Both the position numbers and the translations under genes were made by a program. A model generated the notes under the pieces. That model had not been told where the DNA came from and did not search any database. It was given only the letters and a program-made list of their open reading frames with translations. Positions 51,740 to 60,532 of a stretch of DNA of 64,000 nucleotides are shown piece after piece; the stretch's first letter is position 1; every line of letters begins with the position of its first letter. This DNA comes from Spartobacteria bacterium (GTDB lineage: Bacteria > Verrucomicrobiota > Verrucomicrobiia > Chthoniobacterales > UBA10450): assembly GCA_003134765.1 (NCBI GenBank), contig PLCM01000015.1, forward strand, positions 3,421 to 67,420. Reading direction: 5' to 3'.

Positions 51740-53485
51740 TTAATGGAGAATTCTGGGCGTGCCGAGCGGATACAAAATTCCGCGATCCGCATCGAACGCC
51801 CATCCTTCCAGCAGGTGATCCCCCGGCGGAACAAGCGAACGCTCGAAATGACAAATCCAACCGCTCGTTTCAGCCGCTTGGTTTTCCACGAACGCGGCCA
51901 CATCCTGCCGCTCCTGAATTTCATCCGCGATCCGAAAGGCCACAGCCCCTCTCTCCGGATCTTTGTAGCTCAGGACGACGCAATGCGCCGGTGTCTTGCT
52001 CTCGGGAAGGATCGCCCATCCCGTAATCGAACAAGTTTGCCCGGTACTCGAAACGATATCGAGGTAGCCCGCTTCAGTGTTTTTCGTCTCCAGTTTGGAG
52101 ATTTCCGAGCTCGGGACCATGCGAGGATGCATAAAACCGAGAGCGTCCAGCATGTTGGCGCATGCCCTTGCTTCCGGCGCGTTGGCGATCAGGTATTTGT
52201 CGTGAAGCTCGCCGCTGTCCAACACGTTGGAAAAAAGCAGCGCTCCCTTTCCCCAGAGACGGGTGCGGTGGCTCTCGATCATGACACCGCGCCCAAACGT
52301 GAAAGCATTAAGGGAAAGCACGGCAAAAGCGGTGAGCAAAATGGTTTCACCCCGCAGGAGGGCCGTCCCGTAAGCGCGGGCTTCCCCTCGCGTGTCGACA
52401 ATCTTTTTTTTCAAAATCGCCAACAAGCCGACGAGGGCAACGGACAGGAAAAGGGAAAAGGAAGTGTAGCGCGAATCGAGCGCTTGATTTACCCCAAATC
52501 CGATCCGAGCTACGGCCGCCAGCGATGCATTCAGAATGGCGTAAGCGCCGAGCGCGAACCACGGGAGCATTCGGTTCGTGAGGGCCGCATCGTAGCGGCG
52601 CCGCCATGCATAAACGACTGCGCCGATGTAGAGAGCCAGCAGGACGGTACCGATAGCCGCGGCCGGAAGAATCGGCTCGAGGCGGGAGGCCCGAGAGAGG
52701 TGAGCGCCGAGAAACGCGGCCACGTAAAAAAGATAATCCAGCGGGTTCACTGAAGCCACGAGGCTCGGATGTTGAGGTGGCTTTACATAGTGGAAGAAGT
52801 AAAGCGCGAGCGCTCCGAGGCCGGCGCAGCCCCAAACTGCGCCCCACGCTATCCGGGATTTTCGGGTCATCTCTTTTTGCGTCAATAGGGCGAGCGGGAA
52901 AGTGAGTGCCCAGAGCAGCACTCCGCCCCCGAAAGAAAAGATGGCGACGACCGCGAGGGGCAGGCAGATCGCGAATTTCTTGGTGATCGTCAGTGCCGAG
53001 GCCGTGGCGGCGAGCGCACAAACAAAGAGGAAATTGCAAAGAAACAGGGGGAATTGAAATCCCCACGTCCAGTTCTCGGCCTGAACGGGCGAAAAAAGAG
53101 CCAGGTTGATCAGAAAGAGAACGACGAGCGACTTCCCGAGCGAGCGGTCGATGGTTTTTCTCACGAGTAACCAGAGGTTCGCCGAGATCAGGACGGTCAG
53201 GGAGAGGGAGAAAAACATCTCCGCTCGCAGGTTCCCATCCGCCAACCGAGCGAACGCGATGAAGAGCAGACGCGGGAAAAAATAGCGGTGTTCGTTGTGC
53301 TGCTCGAAGAGGTCCTGGAAGGTGAGCGTGTGGTCGTACGCTTTGACGAGCAAGGGGGGGATCATGAAGTCGTCCGCGTAAGGAACGTTCACGCCATATT
53401 TCGCGATCAGCACCAACAGATAAAGCACAGGAACCAGCGCCAAAACGATGAGCGCCATGTCTCGCCTTTGCAGCGGAACGCGCAT
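51740..53485 (-). CDS. Multi-pass membrane protein, paralogue of 42363-44141
   Basis: 581 residues, ATG at 53485. First helix LIVLALVPVLYLLVLIAKYG, then NVPYADDFMIPPLLVKAYDH and FQDLFEQHNEHRYFFPRLLF, which line up with the paralogue's LDDWEMVPL and FEQQQESRTFFPKLLF. About ten membrane segments. The soluble C-terminal 120 or so residues (SITGWAILPESKTPAHCVVL, ERQDVAAFV, VPPGDHLLEGWAFDADRGIL) match the paralogue's C-terminal domain in layout. Possible lipid-linked-sugar enzyme; not proved. Confidence 0.68.
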   Translation of the reverse strand: MRVPLQRRDMALIVLALVPVLYLLVLIAKYGVNVPYADDFMIPPLLVKAYDHTLTFQDLFEQHNEHRYFFPRLLFIAFARLADGNLRAEMFFSLSLTVLISANLWLLVRKTIDRSLGKSLVVLFLINLALFSPVQAENWTWGFQFPLFLCNFLFVCALAATASALTITKKFAICLPLAVVAIFSFGGGVLLWALTFPLALLTQKEMTRKSRIAWGAVWGCAGLGALALYFFHYVKPPQHPSLVASVNPLDYLFYVAAFLGAHLSRASRLEPILPAAAIGTVLLALYIGAVVYAWRRRYDAALTNRMLPWFALGAYAILNASLAAVARIGFGVNQALDSRYTSFSLFLSVALVGLLAILKKKIVDTRGEARAYGTALLRGETILLTAFAVLSLNAFTFGRGVMIESHRTRLWGKGALLFSNVLDSGELHDKYLIANAPEARACANMLDALGFMHPRMVPSSEISKLETKNTEAGYLDIVSSTGQTCSITGWAILPESKTPAHCVVLSYKDPERGAVAFRIADEIQERQDVAAFVENQAAETSGWICHFERSLVPPGDHLLEGWAFDADRGILYPLGTPRILH

Positions 53486-53791
53486 TAATTGTTCCCGGGC
53501 TGACTCGTCATCGAGGCGAGCTTACCGGGAAAACTGACTCGCACAATCTCCCACCGAACGCTCTCTTCGCGGCGACTGACTCGCCCTAGATCAGCTTCCC
53601 GCAGCTTGCCAAAGACGAATCAATCTTAGGAGCCATCTGCGTACTGAAATATTTACCTAATGAGAAAAAACCCGACAATGCGATGGCTGCGGCCGGCAAG
53701 TGAGCCATCGCTTCCCGAGGACGTTTTAGCATGGGTGTCCCCATCACTCCGTGCCGATGATCTATCGCCCGCACGCTGGACAAGCAAAGTC
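53486..53791. other. 306-bp intergenic region with one hairpin
   Basis: Lies between the RCC1 gene (ends 53792) and the membrane-protein gene (starts 53485), both on the minus strand. GCGATGGCT (53680-53688) and AGCCATCGC (53703-53711) are perfect 9-bp inverted copies with a 14-base loop. Reading the minus strand, a run of six T follows 9 bases later (53665-53670), a weak terminator candidate for the RCC1 operon. No gene is supported here. Confidence 0.45.
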
Positions 53792-56167
53792 TCAAAAACT
53801 GCTTCGAACGGGCAGGGACTGAATCGATTGATTCCCAGAGATGCCGAGCTGTCCTGATTGATTATCTCCGGCAAAGAAGACCGCCCGATCTGAATTGCGG
53901 ATCATTATGCTGAAGTTTCCTCCGGCGGCGAGCTCGGTGATGTCACTCATGCCATCTGGCCCGGCATTCATCACTTCGGGTGGTGAAACGGCAACACCGG
54001 TGGAACCTATTCCCAGCTGTCCCCGGCCGTTGTATCCCCATCCGTACACGTTTCCATCCGGACTATGCGCGATGCAGTGGGCAGAGCCTGCCGCGATCGC
54101 ATCGAGCCGACCGCCTGGGGCGATACCGATAGGGGTCGCGATCGAAAGCGCACCCCCGGCGGGAATGCCCAGTTGTGAAAAGCTGTTGCTGCCCCACCCG
54201 TAAACCGTTCCGGACCTGGCCAGCGCGATACAAAATCCGGAGGAACCGCACGCAACTTGGTCCACGCCCGCCAATGGACTGCCCGCATTGTTTTTGCCAG
54301 CTTGAACTACCTGAACGGGGTACGGACTGTCCGCGGCAAGACCGTTGCCGAGCGCGCCGTTCGCTCCGGCACCCCATGTCCAAATGTAGCCGTCCGCATC
54401 TACTGCAGCGATGGTGCCGCCTCCTCCGGCGATGGATACGATTCCAGTTAAATAATCGTTAGGGCTCGCACTCCTTTTCACTCGCGCCGGGGTGTAGCGT
54501 GAGGTGGTTGTTCCATCGCCCAGACGCCCATTCCAGTTAACTCCCCATGTCCAAACCTGACCGTCAGTATCTATGGCTGCGTAAACACCCGCGCCAATCG
54601 CGATAGCATGCTTTCCGCGGCGCGATGGCGTGGTGACATGGACGGGCAGCGGGACTTGAACTGGAACAGTGAGAGCATCACCACTGCTGCCGTCGCCGCG
54701 TGCTCCATATTGATTCGATCCCCAGACCCACAGGGAGCCGTCGTTCTTAACTGCGAATGAAGTGTAGTCTCCCGCAGCCACCTCCGTAACCGAGTTATCC
54801 AAACTGGAGATGTGAGGCGGCGTGGAAGTCCCAAGCTGGCCGAAGGCGCCTTGGCCGGCAGCGTTGACGGTTTTATTTTTGAAGACGAGCAGATGCTGCA
54901 TTCCGCCCGCCGGCTTTGCGACGGTGGTTCGCCCGGTAGCGCGGCCGCTGCTAACGAATTGATTGATCGCCGCCTGATAGTTTCCCTGACCCAAAGCCAG
55001 GTCAGGATTGAGGTCGATGTATTGGGCAGGTGAGAATGTTTTCGATCCGCTGAGGCCTTGGGCGATCCCTTGGTTGAGCCAGTGCTGCTGCGCCGCCTCG
55101 GGCGTCGGAAGAACCGACTCAAGACCGTTGATCGTTCGATACTCGTGCCAGTCGAACACCTCCGGATCGAGAGAAGCGAATTGTAAGTGAAGAGCAGCGA
55201 GTGAATCCTTTACTTGATTGAGATTACCTATCACGAGATAGGCACGATCACTCTTAGTGCCGGGACTAAAGCTGTCGTAGCGATCAACGAGACCAAAATG
55301 CACACAGGCATAATTCGGGTCCGGCTGGGTTGGATTGTTCGGGTCCGGGTAAAACGGATCTGGAGGGTTTACGAACAACCAATTAACGACGCCGACATTC
55401 TCGTCATACGGTTGCAGCAGTTCCGGGGAGTAGAATCCCATCGCATAGTTGCCATCGGCAGTGGAGACCACCTTGATGCGGTCGTCTACTTCGGCGAGCG
55501 CCCGAATGTTTCTATAATCCTTCGAAACAACGTCCCACGACCGGACCGACGCAAAATCATAGTTCACTACCGCGGTGACGTTGTTCATACCCTTCAGGAT
55601 CTGCTCGGGAATAATCAGATCGGAAAGGTACTCAATTACGTTCGGAATCCCGGCGAAGCCGATGGTGACCGTTTTGTGCACACGATAGTTAGACAAGGGC
55701 CCGTTGTAGGCCGGACAAGCTAACCAAAAAGCAGGGTCTCCGCACGAGTCTGCCGGATTGAAGCTTTCACGCTGGCGCAAATACCACGCCATTTGGGTCG
55801 TACTCTCTAATCTATTAGGGCCGGTGGCCGTAAGTGCTAACACCTTGCTGGAAGTGGTAGCCTGGTTTGTATCGAAAAAACTGCCGGCCTCGTATGGATT
55901 ATAGCATTCGTACCGATTGAAGAATTGGGAATTAAGCTGCAACTGCCGTCCATGGTCCCAGTCGTTGATGAATTCTTTCCCGGCCCATCGAATAGACGAC
56001 ACCGCCCCGCCGAACTGACTGGAAGTAGATACGCTTATCGGCCCAAAGATAGGGTCGGTCGCGCTAATCGTGGCATTGCCATTAACCTGGGCGCGCGTAA
56101 CGGCAGCTCCACAGAGCATGAGCGTCGCGATGGCGGCTAACACGGTTGCGCGCTGGATAGTTCGCAT
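53792..56167 (-). CDS. Secreted RCC1 beta-propeller protein
   Basis: 791 residues from the ATG at 56167, whose signal peptide (ATVLAAIATLMLCGAAVTRA) supports that start. The N-terminal half is a beta-rich domain with no recognised family (SSIRWAGKEFINDWDHGRQL). A short motif block near residue 400 (FSPAQYIDLNPDLALGQGNY) resembles the YLxxNPDxA..NY...G..xGR repeats of some extracellular proteins. From about residue 420 there are seven RCC1-type blades (LWVWGSNQYGARGDG; WTWGVNWNGRLGDG; VYGWGYNGRGQLGIG). It follows the twin-domain gene by 8 bp. Exported; ligand unknown. Confidence 0.85.
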   Translation of the reverse strand: MRTIQRATVLAAIATLMLCGAAVTRAQVNGNATISATDPIFGPISVSTSSQFGGAVSSIRWAGKEFINDWDHGRQLQLNSQFFNRYECYNPYEAGSFFDTNQATTSSKVLALTATGPNRLESTTQMAWYLRQRESFNPADSCGDPAFWLACPAYNGPLSNYRVHKTVTIGFAGIPNVIEYLSDLIIPEQILKGMNNVTAVVNYDFASVRSWDVVSKDYRNIRALAEVDDRIKVVSTADGNYAMGFYSPELLQPYDENVGVVNWLFVNPPDPFYPDPNNPTQPDPNYACVHFGLVDRYDSFSPGTKSDRAYLVIGNLNQVKDSLAALHLQFASLDPEVFDWHEYRTINGLESVLPTPEAAQQHWLNQGIAQGLSGSKTFSPAQYIDLNPDLALGQGNYQAAINQFVSSGRATGRTTVAKPAGGMQHLLVFKNKTVNAAGQGAFGQLGTSTPPHISSLDNSVTEVAAGDYTSFAVKNDGSLWVWGSNQYGARGDGSSGDALTVPVQVPLPVHVTTPSRRGKHAIAIGAGVYAAIDTDGQVWTWGVNWNGRLGDGTTTSRYTPARVKRSASPNDYLTGIVSIAGGGGTIAAVDADGYIWTWGAGANGALGNGLAADSPYPVQVVQAGKNNAGSPLAGVDQVACGSSGFCIALARSGTVYGWGSNSFSQLGIPAGGALSIATPIGIAPGGRLDAIAAGSAHCIAHSPDGNVYGWGYNGRGQLGIGSTGVAVSPPEVMNAGPDGMSDITELAAGGNFSIMIRNSDRAVFFAGDNQSGQLGISGNQSIQSLPVRSSF

Positions 56168-56175
56168 AGGCCGCC

Positions 56176-57156
56176 TCAGTTGATCTGGTACGCCTCGATC
56201 ACAGCGACGCCCGTGGTGTTGTTTTTGCCGCGCACAATGGCGGTGTAAGCACCCGGGTTGAGCTGAAAAAGGATGGCGGCTTCGCGCGGATCGGAGGGCG
56301 GAATGGTGGTCGCCTGAATGGCCGCCGCCTGGACAGGATCGTCCTGCCAATTGTCGTTCGTCGCGATGACGTTGCCCTGGCCGTCGTGCAGTTCCAGCGT
56401 TGGATCTTGCAAGGCGTTTGGAATGCCGGTGCTTGGGCCGAGGGCCCGAAAGAGAACGTTCGTCGACCCGTTGCCCAGGACAATGGTGCCGGCGATCAGA
56501 ACGTTGTCGCCCTGATCGACAAATCCACGGGTGGAAATGTTTGCGAGCTTCGAATCTACGGTAAGATCGAGATCATAGACTTCGACGAGCCCGACGCCCG
56601 TCGTCGTTCCTTTGCCGGCGAGCACGGTTGTGTAAGCCCCCGGACTCACTGTTCTAACGATGGCGGAGTCATAGTCGTTCGTTGGAGGGATGGTTGTCGC
56701 GATTAATTCGTCCTGCTGGGTATCTCTCCAGTTGTCATTTCCCGCCACCGTCGCACCGGACGAGTCGTGCAATTCCAATGTTGGGTCGGCAAGGTTTGCG
56801 TTGACCGGCAATAACGGGCCCAGGGCGCGGACAAGGATTTTCTTTGGCTGCGAACCGGTGATGATGAAACCAGCGATTAGCACGTTATCTCCGGTGCCGA
56901 CTGCCAAGCGCGTTGAGATGTTGGCGAGATGGACAGCCGGCGGCGCAGCGGGCGTGGAGGGTGAGCTAGCGAGCAGTTTGATCGCTTTGGGATCGAAAAC
57001 GCCCTTAGGAGCCGATGTTGTCGCAAAACTTAGGGTCCTGCTCTGGCCTTGCGCTTTTTGAGCAACGGTGGAAGGCGGGACGGCGAGGAATGCGACAAGC
57101 GCAATTGCAGCGAGACCCAATATTCGGACTAGAGCGCCACTCTTCACGTTGGGCAT
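56176..57156 (-). CDS. Secreted protein made almost only of the twin C-terminal domain
   Basis: 326 residues. Signal/anchor segment at 7-30 (LVRILGLAAIALVAFLAVPP), a linker of about 60 residues, then two copies of the domain shared with 1-4026 and 48708-51638: NISTRLAVGTGDNVLIAGFI and NISTRGFVDQGDNVLIAG, each ending VEVY or IEAY. Only 8 bp from the RCC1 gene, so the two are one transcript. It may be a free-standing partner or anchor form of the domain. Function not known. Confidence 0.8.
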   Translation of the reverse strand: MPNVKSGALVRILGLAAIALVAFLAVPPSTVAQKAQGQSRTLSFATTSAPKGVFDPKAIKLLASSPSTPAAPPAVHLANISTRLAVGTGDNVLIAGFIITGSQPKKILVRALGPLLPVNANLADPTLELHDSSGATVAGNDNWRDTQQDELIATTIPPTNDYDSAIVRTVSPGAYTTVLAGKGTTTGVGLVEVYDLDLTVDSKLANISTRGFVDQGDNVLIAGTIVLGNGSTNVLFRALGPSTGIPNALQDPTLELHDGQGNVIATNDNWQDDPVQAAAIQATTIPPSDPREAAILFQLNPGAYTAIVRGKNNTTGVAVIEAYQIN

Positions 57157-57203
57157 TTCTGTAGCAGGAGTGCGGCCTTTTGCCAGAAATATACGCAGTT
57201 TGT

Positions 57204-58022
57204 TTATTTTCCCAGGGCGCCACCAGCGCTCGATGATTGCGCAGTTTTCACCCTATCCCGATCGCTTCGGCGGTAATCTCCGGCGCTGAAATATTTTTCC
57301 AGCCAGATGTAAAGACAGATGAAAAGATAACGACTGCCCATTTCCTTGATCTTCAATTTCGCCGTCCCGGTGCGCCGGTTTCGCCACGTGATCGGGATCG
57401 TGGTCCAACTGAAGCCGCGCACGATCGCTTTCAGCGGGATCTCGACCGTGATGTTGAAATGGGGCGCGATCAGCGGCTGACAGCCTTCAATCACTTCGCG
57501 CCGGTAAGCTTTGAAGGCGTTGGTCGTATCGTTGAGTTTGATCCGGAACAGGACTTTGAGGAAATAATTCGCCAGCCGGTTCAGGAATAATTTGATCTTT
57601 GGATAATCGATTACGCCCCCGCCCTTGATGAAACGGCTGCCGAAAACGCAATCATATCCTTTATTCAACTCATGCCAGTAGCGGACCACGTCCCGGCAAT
57701 CATCGGATTCATCGGCCATCATGATGACGACGGCATCACCAGTCATCGCGCCCAGGCCCCGGGCGATAGCGCGCCCGAAACCGTGCGGTCCTGGATTTTG
57801 CGTCGGCCGCAGATTCGGAACTCTCGCCTGCAGTTCCTGAAGGACTTCCCAGGTCCGATCAGTGCTGCCGTCGTCGACGACGACGATTTCGTGAGGCACC
57901 TCACGCAGTCGCAATTCAATGTGCAGATGTTCGACGGTTGAGGCTATGCAACCTTCCTCGTCCCGGGCCGGGATGACGATCGAAAGCAATTGCAAGGGTT
58001 TCTCTGGGGGCTCGACGGTCAT
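57204..58022 (-). CDS. GT2 glycosyltransferase, dolichyl/polyprenyl-phosphate mannosyltransferase-like
   Basis: 272 residues. N-terminal GT-A motif LLSIVIPARDEEGCIASTVE and IVVVDDGSTDRTW, DXD-like MMADESDD, and NAFKAYRREVIEG with a long helical C-terminus but no transmembrane pair. Matches polyprenyl-phosphate glycosyltransferases. Its ATG region overlaps the epimerase stop by 4 bp. Likely makes a lipid-linked sugar for the surface glycans of this region. Confidence 0.9.
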   Translation of the reverse strand: MTVEPPEKPLQLLSIVIPARDEEGCIASTVEHLHIELRLREVPHEIVVVDDGSTDRTWEVLQELQARVPNLRPTQNPGPHGFGRAIARGLGAMTGDAVVIMMADESDDCRDVVRYWHELNKGYDCVFGSRFIKGGGVIDYPKIKLFLNRLANYFLKVLFRIKLNDTTNAFKAYRREVIEGCQPLIAPHFNITVEIPLKAIVRGFSWTTIPITWRNRRTGTAKLKIKEMGSRYLFICLYIWLEKYFSAGDYRRSDRDRVKTAQSSSAGGALGK

Positions 58023-59089
58023 AGCGCGGAGGAAAGTTCAAGCCAATGCGGATGAGCTTGAGCGTGCTGCGCGATCTCTTCGAGAATTGCTTCGAGTTTT
58101 ATTGTCGGCCGCCAATCCCAGATCTTCTCGGCCAGACGCGAGTCCATGACGAGCCAGGGCACGTCGAAGGGTCGCGGGGTCGCTTCGCTCGCGACCTGAT
58201 GGGATTCGAAGCGCGCCTCGCACCACTTGCCCAGCTGCGCGAGTGACATCGCATTCTCAGAACCGCCTCCCAAATTTACGATCCGCGGTTTCTCGGACTC
58301 GCGCGTCTCAAACTGTTTTTCCAACAGCGGCAGCAGATCTCGCGGGTGAAAGCAATCGCGGCATTGATGTCCGCCGCCATCGAACCCGATATACCTTAAC
58401 GGCTGCCGGCGCAGATAAGAATTAATCCAGAACGAGAAGATGCCCTGCTCGGCATGACCGAACTGTCCAGCGCCCGCCAGCACCCCGCAACGATTGATCC
58501 AAACGGGAAATTCAAACGCTTCGCCGTATTCGAGGGCGAGGCATTCGGAGGCCAGCTTGGAGGCGCCATAGAGAGATATCGGCGAAGCCGTGGAGAAATT
58601 TTCGGCGATCCCTCGCGCGCTCACGCCATCGGGCAAACGGACTGCGAGATCAGGCGCGAAAGCGGAGTCGGAGACGATGACCGGAATGTCCGAAAGCGCT
58701 TTGACGGAGTAAACCCGGCTCGTGCTGAGCAAAGTGAATCCGGCGTGACGGCGTTTCGCGACCTCGAGCAGATTCACCGTTCCGTAGAGATTATGTTCGA
58801 TAAGCTGGCGGCTGCTCGTCGTTCCATCTATTCCGGCGAGCACGCTCGGGTTGGCCGCCGCATCGATGATCCAATCGACGTGCGGGAGCGATTCGAGGTC
58901 GCTGGCGCAACGGAGATCAGCGTGGCGAACGGTGATGCCGCGTTTCCGCAGCGGTTCGACGTTCACCTGGCTTCCGGCGCGGCTTAGATTGTCCAGGCCA
59001 ACGATTTCGCGGTTCGAAACGTTATCGAGCAGGCCGCGAGCGAGCGTGCTTCCGGCGAATCCGCATATTCCTGAGATCAGGATTTTCAT
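58019..59089 (-). CDS. NAD-dependent sugar-nucleotide epimerase/dehydratase (CDP-paratose/tyvelose 2-epimerase-like)
   Basis: 356 residues. Rossmann GICGFAGSTLARGLL, YxxxK catalytic pair in SPISLYGASKLASECLALEY, and VWINRCGVLAGAGQFGHAEQ with FRRQP-type sequence (SYLRRQPLRYIGFDGGGHQC) that is typical of CDP-paratose 2-epimerase-like proteins. The exact sugar is inferred, not shown. Overlaps the GT2 gene by 4 bp. The pyrE start lies upstream on the same strand. Confidence 0.85.
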   Translation of the reverse strand: MKILISGICGFAGSTLARGLLDNVSNREIVGLDNLSRAGSQVNVEPLRKRGITVRHADLRCASDLESLPHVDWIIDAAANPSVLAGIDGTTSSRQLIEHNLYGTVNLLEVAKRRHAGFTLLSTSRVYSVKALSDIPVIVSDSAFAPDLAVRLPDGVSARGIAENFSTASPISLYGASKLASECLALEYGEAFEFPVWINRCGVLAGAGQFGHAEQGIFSFWINSYLRRQPLRYIGFDGGGHQCRDCFHPRDLLPLLEKQFETRESEKPRIVNLGGGSENAMSLAQLGKWCEARFESHQVASEATPRPFDVPWLVMDSRLAEKIWDWRPTIKLEAILEEIAQHAQAHPHWLELSSAL

Positions 59090-59101
59090 GGCCTGCGTTT
59101 T

Positions 59102-59668
59102 TTATTTGCTGCCTGGTTTCACGGCAGGAAGTCCAGCCAGATCCGGCGGCAACGTATCAGCGTCGAACGTTTCCACATTCATTTCGATCAGGGCCACGAA
59201 TGGGCAACCATAATCGGGTCGCTGGCCGCCGCTGCGATCGACGATGACCCCAATCCCCACAACGCGGCCGCCGTTTGCCCGGACGATGTCGATGGTTTCC
59301 TGCACGCGCCCGCCGCGCGTGACTACGTCCTCCGCGACGATGAACCGTTCGTTAGGTCGAATCTCAAAACCGCGCCGCAGGACGAGTCCTCCGGCCTCTT
59401 TCTCGACAAAAATGTGTCGTTTTCCGAGGGCCCGGCCGACTTCCTGGCCCACGATGATGCCGCCGAGGGCAGGGGAGATGACCCCGTCGCATTCCACGCC
59501 GCGCAATTTCTCCGCGAGGCGGCCGCAGACATCAGCGGCAATCTCCGTGTGCTGGAGGAGCAGAGCGCACTGAAAGAATTGCCGGCTGTGCAGACCGGAA
59601 CGCAAAACGAAATGGCCATCCAGGAGAGCGCCAGTCTGGCGAAAGAGCGCGAGCAGGTCGTCACTCAT
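59102..59668 (-). CDS. pyrE: Orotate phosphoribosyltransferase
   Basis: 188 residues from the ATG at 59668 (MSDDLLALFRQTGALLDGHF), which matches the family start. Makes OMP from orotate and PRPP (prs is in the same window). The PRPP loop is FIVAEDVVTRGGRVQET, preceded by FVEKEAGGLVLRRGF. The ATG is directly abutted by a long palindromic repeat (59669-59784), so no Shine-Dalgarno is visible. The epimerase starts 12 bp after its stop. Confidence 0.95.
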   Translation of the reverse strand: MSDDLLALFRQTGALLDGHFVLRSGLHSRQFFQCALLLQHTEIAADVCGRLAEKLRGVECDGVISPALGGIIVGQEVGRALGKRHIFVEKEAGGLVLRRGFEIRPNERFIVAEDVVTRGGRVQETIDIVRANGGRVVGIGVIVDRSGGQRPDYGCPFVALIEMNVETFDADTLPPDLAGLPAVKPGSK

Positions 59669-59784
59669 CTGGGGAGCGCACGCGCCCTCGTGTGCCCGGA
59701 TCGGCGCCCTCGCCGAAACGTCGGAGTAAAGTTCGCGAAGGCGAGGGCGCCTTCGCCAGCACGCGAGGCGCGTGCGCTCCCCAG
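59669..59784. repeat. Nested palindrome abutting the pyrE start codon
   Basis: CTGGGGAGCGCACGCGCC at 59669 is an exact inverted copy of GGCGCGTGCGCTCCCCAG ending at 59784. Inside, GGCGCCCTCGCC and GGCGAGGGCGCC are a second perfect 12-bp inverted pair. The right outer arm is itself a hairpin (GCACGCG-AGG-CGCGTGC). The left edge touches the pyrE ATG (59666-59668). Confidence 0.85.
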
Positions 59785-59822
59785 ATTCGTCATGCCAAGC
59801 TGATGAGATCCGAACATCGGGA

Positions 59823-60242
59823 CTAACCTGACGTATCGCTCGCCGTCTTTCCCGCGGCGCCGCTGTCGTCGAACGCGATCGCCTCGATCTCGACCCGTGC
59901 ATTTTTCGGCAGGGTCGAAACACCGACGGTCGAACGCGCGGGCGCGCTCTCCGTAAAGTAGGTTGCGTAAACTTCGTTCATTTTTTGGAAATCGCCGAAA
60001 TCGGAGAGGAAAACCGTCGTCTTGACCACGTTCGCGAGGGTAAGTCCCTCCGCTTTCAAGATGGCCCTCACACTATCGAGGACCCGCCTGGTTTGCTCGA
60101 CAATGTCTTCGGAAACGATTTGGGCCGTTTTCGGGTCGAGCGGGACCTGCCCGGCGCAAAAAACGAGCGAACCGGCCCGGACCGCCTGAGAATAGGGCCC
60201 GATCGCCGCCGGCGCCTCCGTGGTGGAAATGATCTTCTTCAT
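59823..60242 (-). CDS. ridA: RidA family reactive enamine/imine deaminase
   Basis: 139 residues. Family signatures AAIGPYSQAVRAGSLVFCAG, QVPLDPKT, and the substrate-binding Arg region APARSTVGVSTLPKNARVEI with an E-AIAF end. Known: hydrolyses 2-aminoacrylate and related enamines from PLP enzymes. Slight C-terminal extension (DDSGAAGKTASDTSG). It stands alone between repeats; pyrE is downstream on the same strand. Confidence 0.95.
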   Translation of the reverse strand: MKKIISTTEAPAAIGPYSQAVRAGSLVFCAGQVPLDPKTAQIVSEDIVEQTRRVLDSVRAILKAEGLTLANVVKTTVFLSDFGDFQKMNEVYATYFTESAPARSTVGVSTLPKNARVEIEAIAFDDSGAAGKTASDTSG

Positions 60243-60271
60243 CCGGCGAGCTTAGCGGGAAAAATGGCGCT

Positions 60272-60461
60272 GTCATCCCGAGGCTGGTGAAGCGCGCCGA
60301 GGGACCTCGCACCAAATGACGAATTCCGAATGTCGAAAGAATAACAAAACACGAATGCGGAAAGCAAACCGCCAAGCGTCGCTGTCCGATCTTCGGCATT
60401 CGTCATTCGATCTTCGTCATTCATCGCGGGGTCCCTCGCCGTCTGCGCGGCTCGGGATGAC
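60272..60461. repeat. Compound inverted repeat between ridA and secA
   Basis: Outer arms GTCATCCCGAG and CTCGGGATGAC (same family as 9911-10002) enclose an inner inverted pair, AATGACGAATTCCGAATGTC against CATTCGTCATTCGATCTTCG-type sequence. The inner piece recurs at 23049-23080. It fills most of the 290-bp divergent gap; the secA promoter must lie in or beside it. Confidence 0.8.
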
Positions 60462-60532
60462 ACACTTCCGTAGGCGCGACCGTCCATCCGCGGTTGTTTC
60501 TGGGCGAATTCCGTCAATATTACGGGCTCATC

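Noticed and set aside
42363-59089. Complete capsule or O-antigen locus (wzx/wzy/wzz)
   Set aside because: Glycosyltransferases, an epimerase and membrane proteins are present, but I see no flippase, ABC exporter, chain-length regulator or initiating phosphoglycosyltransferase.
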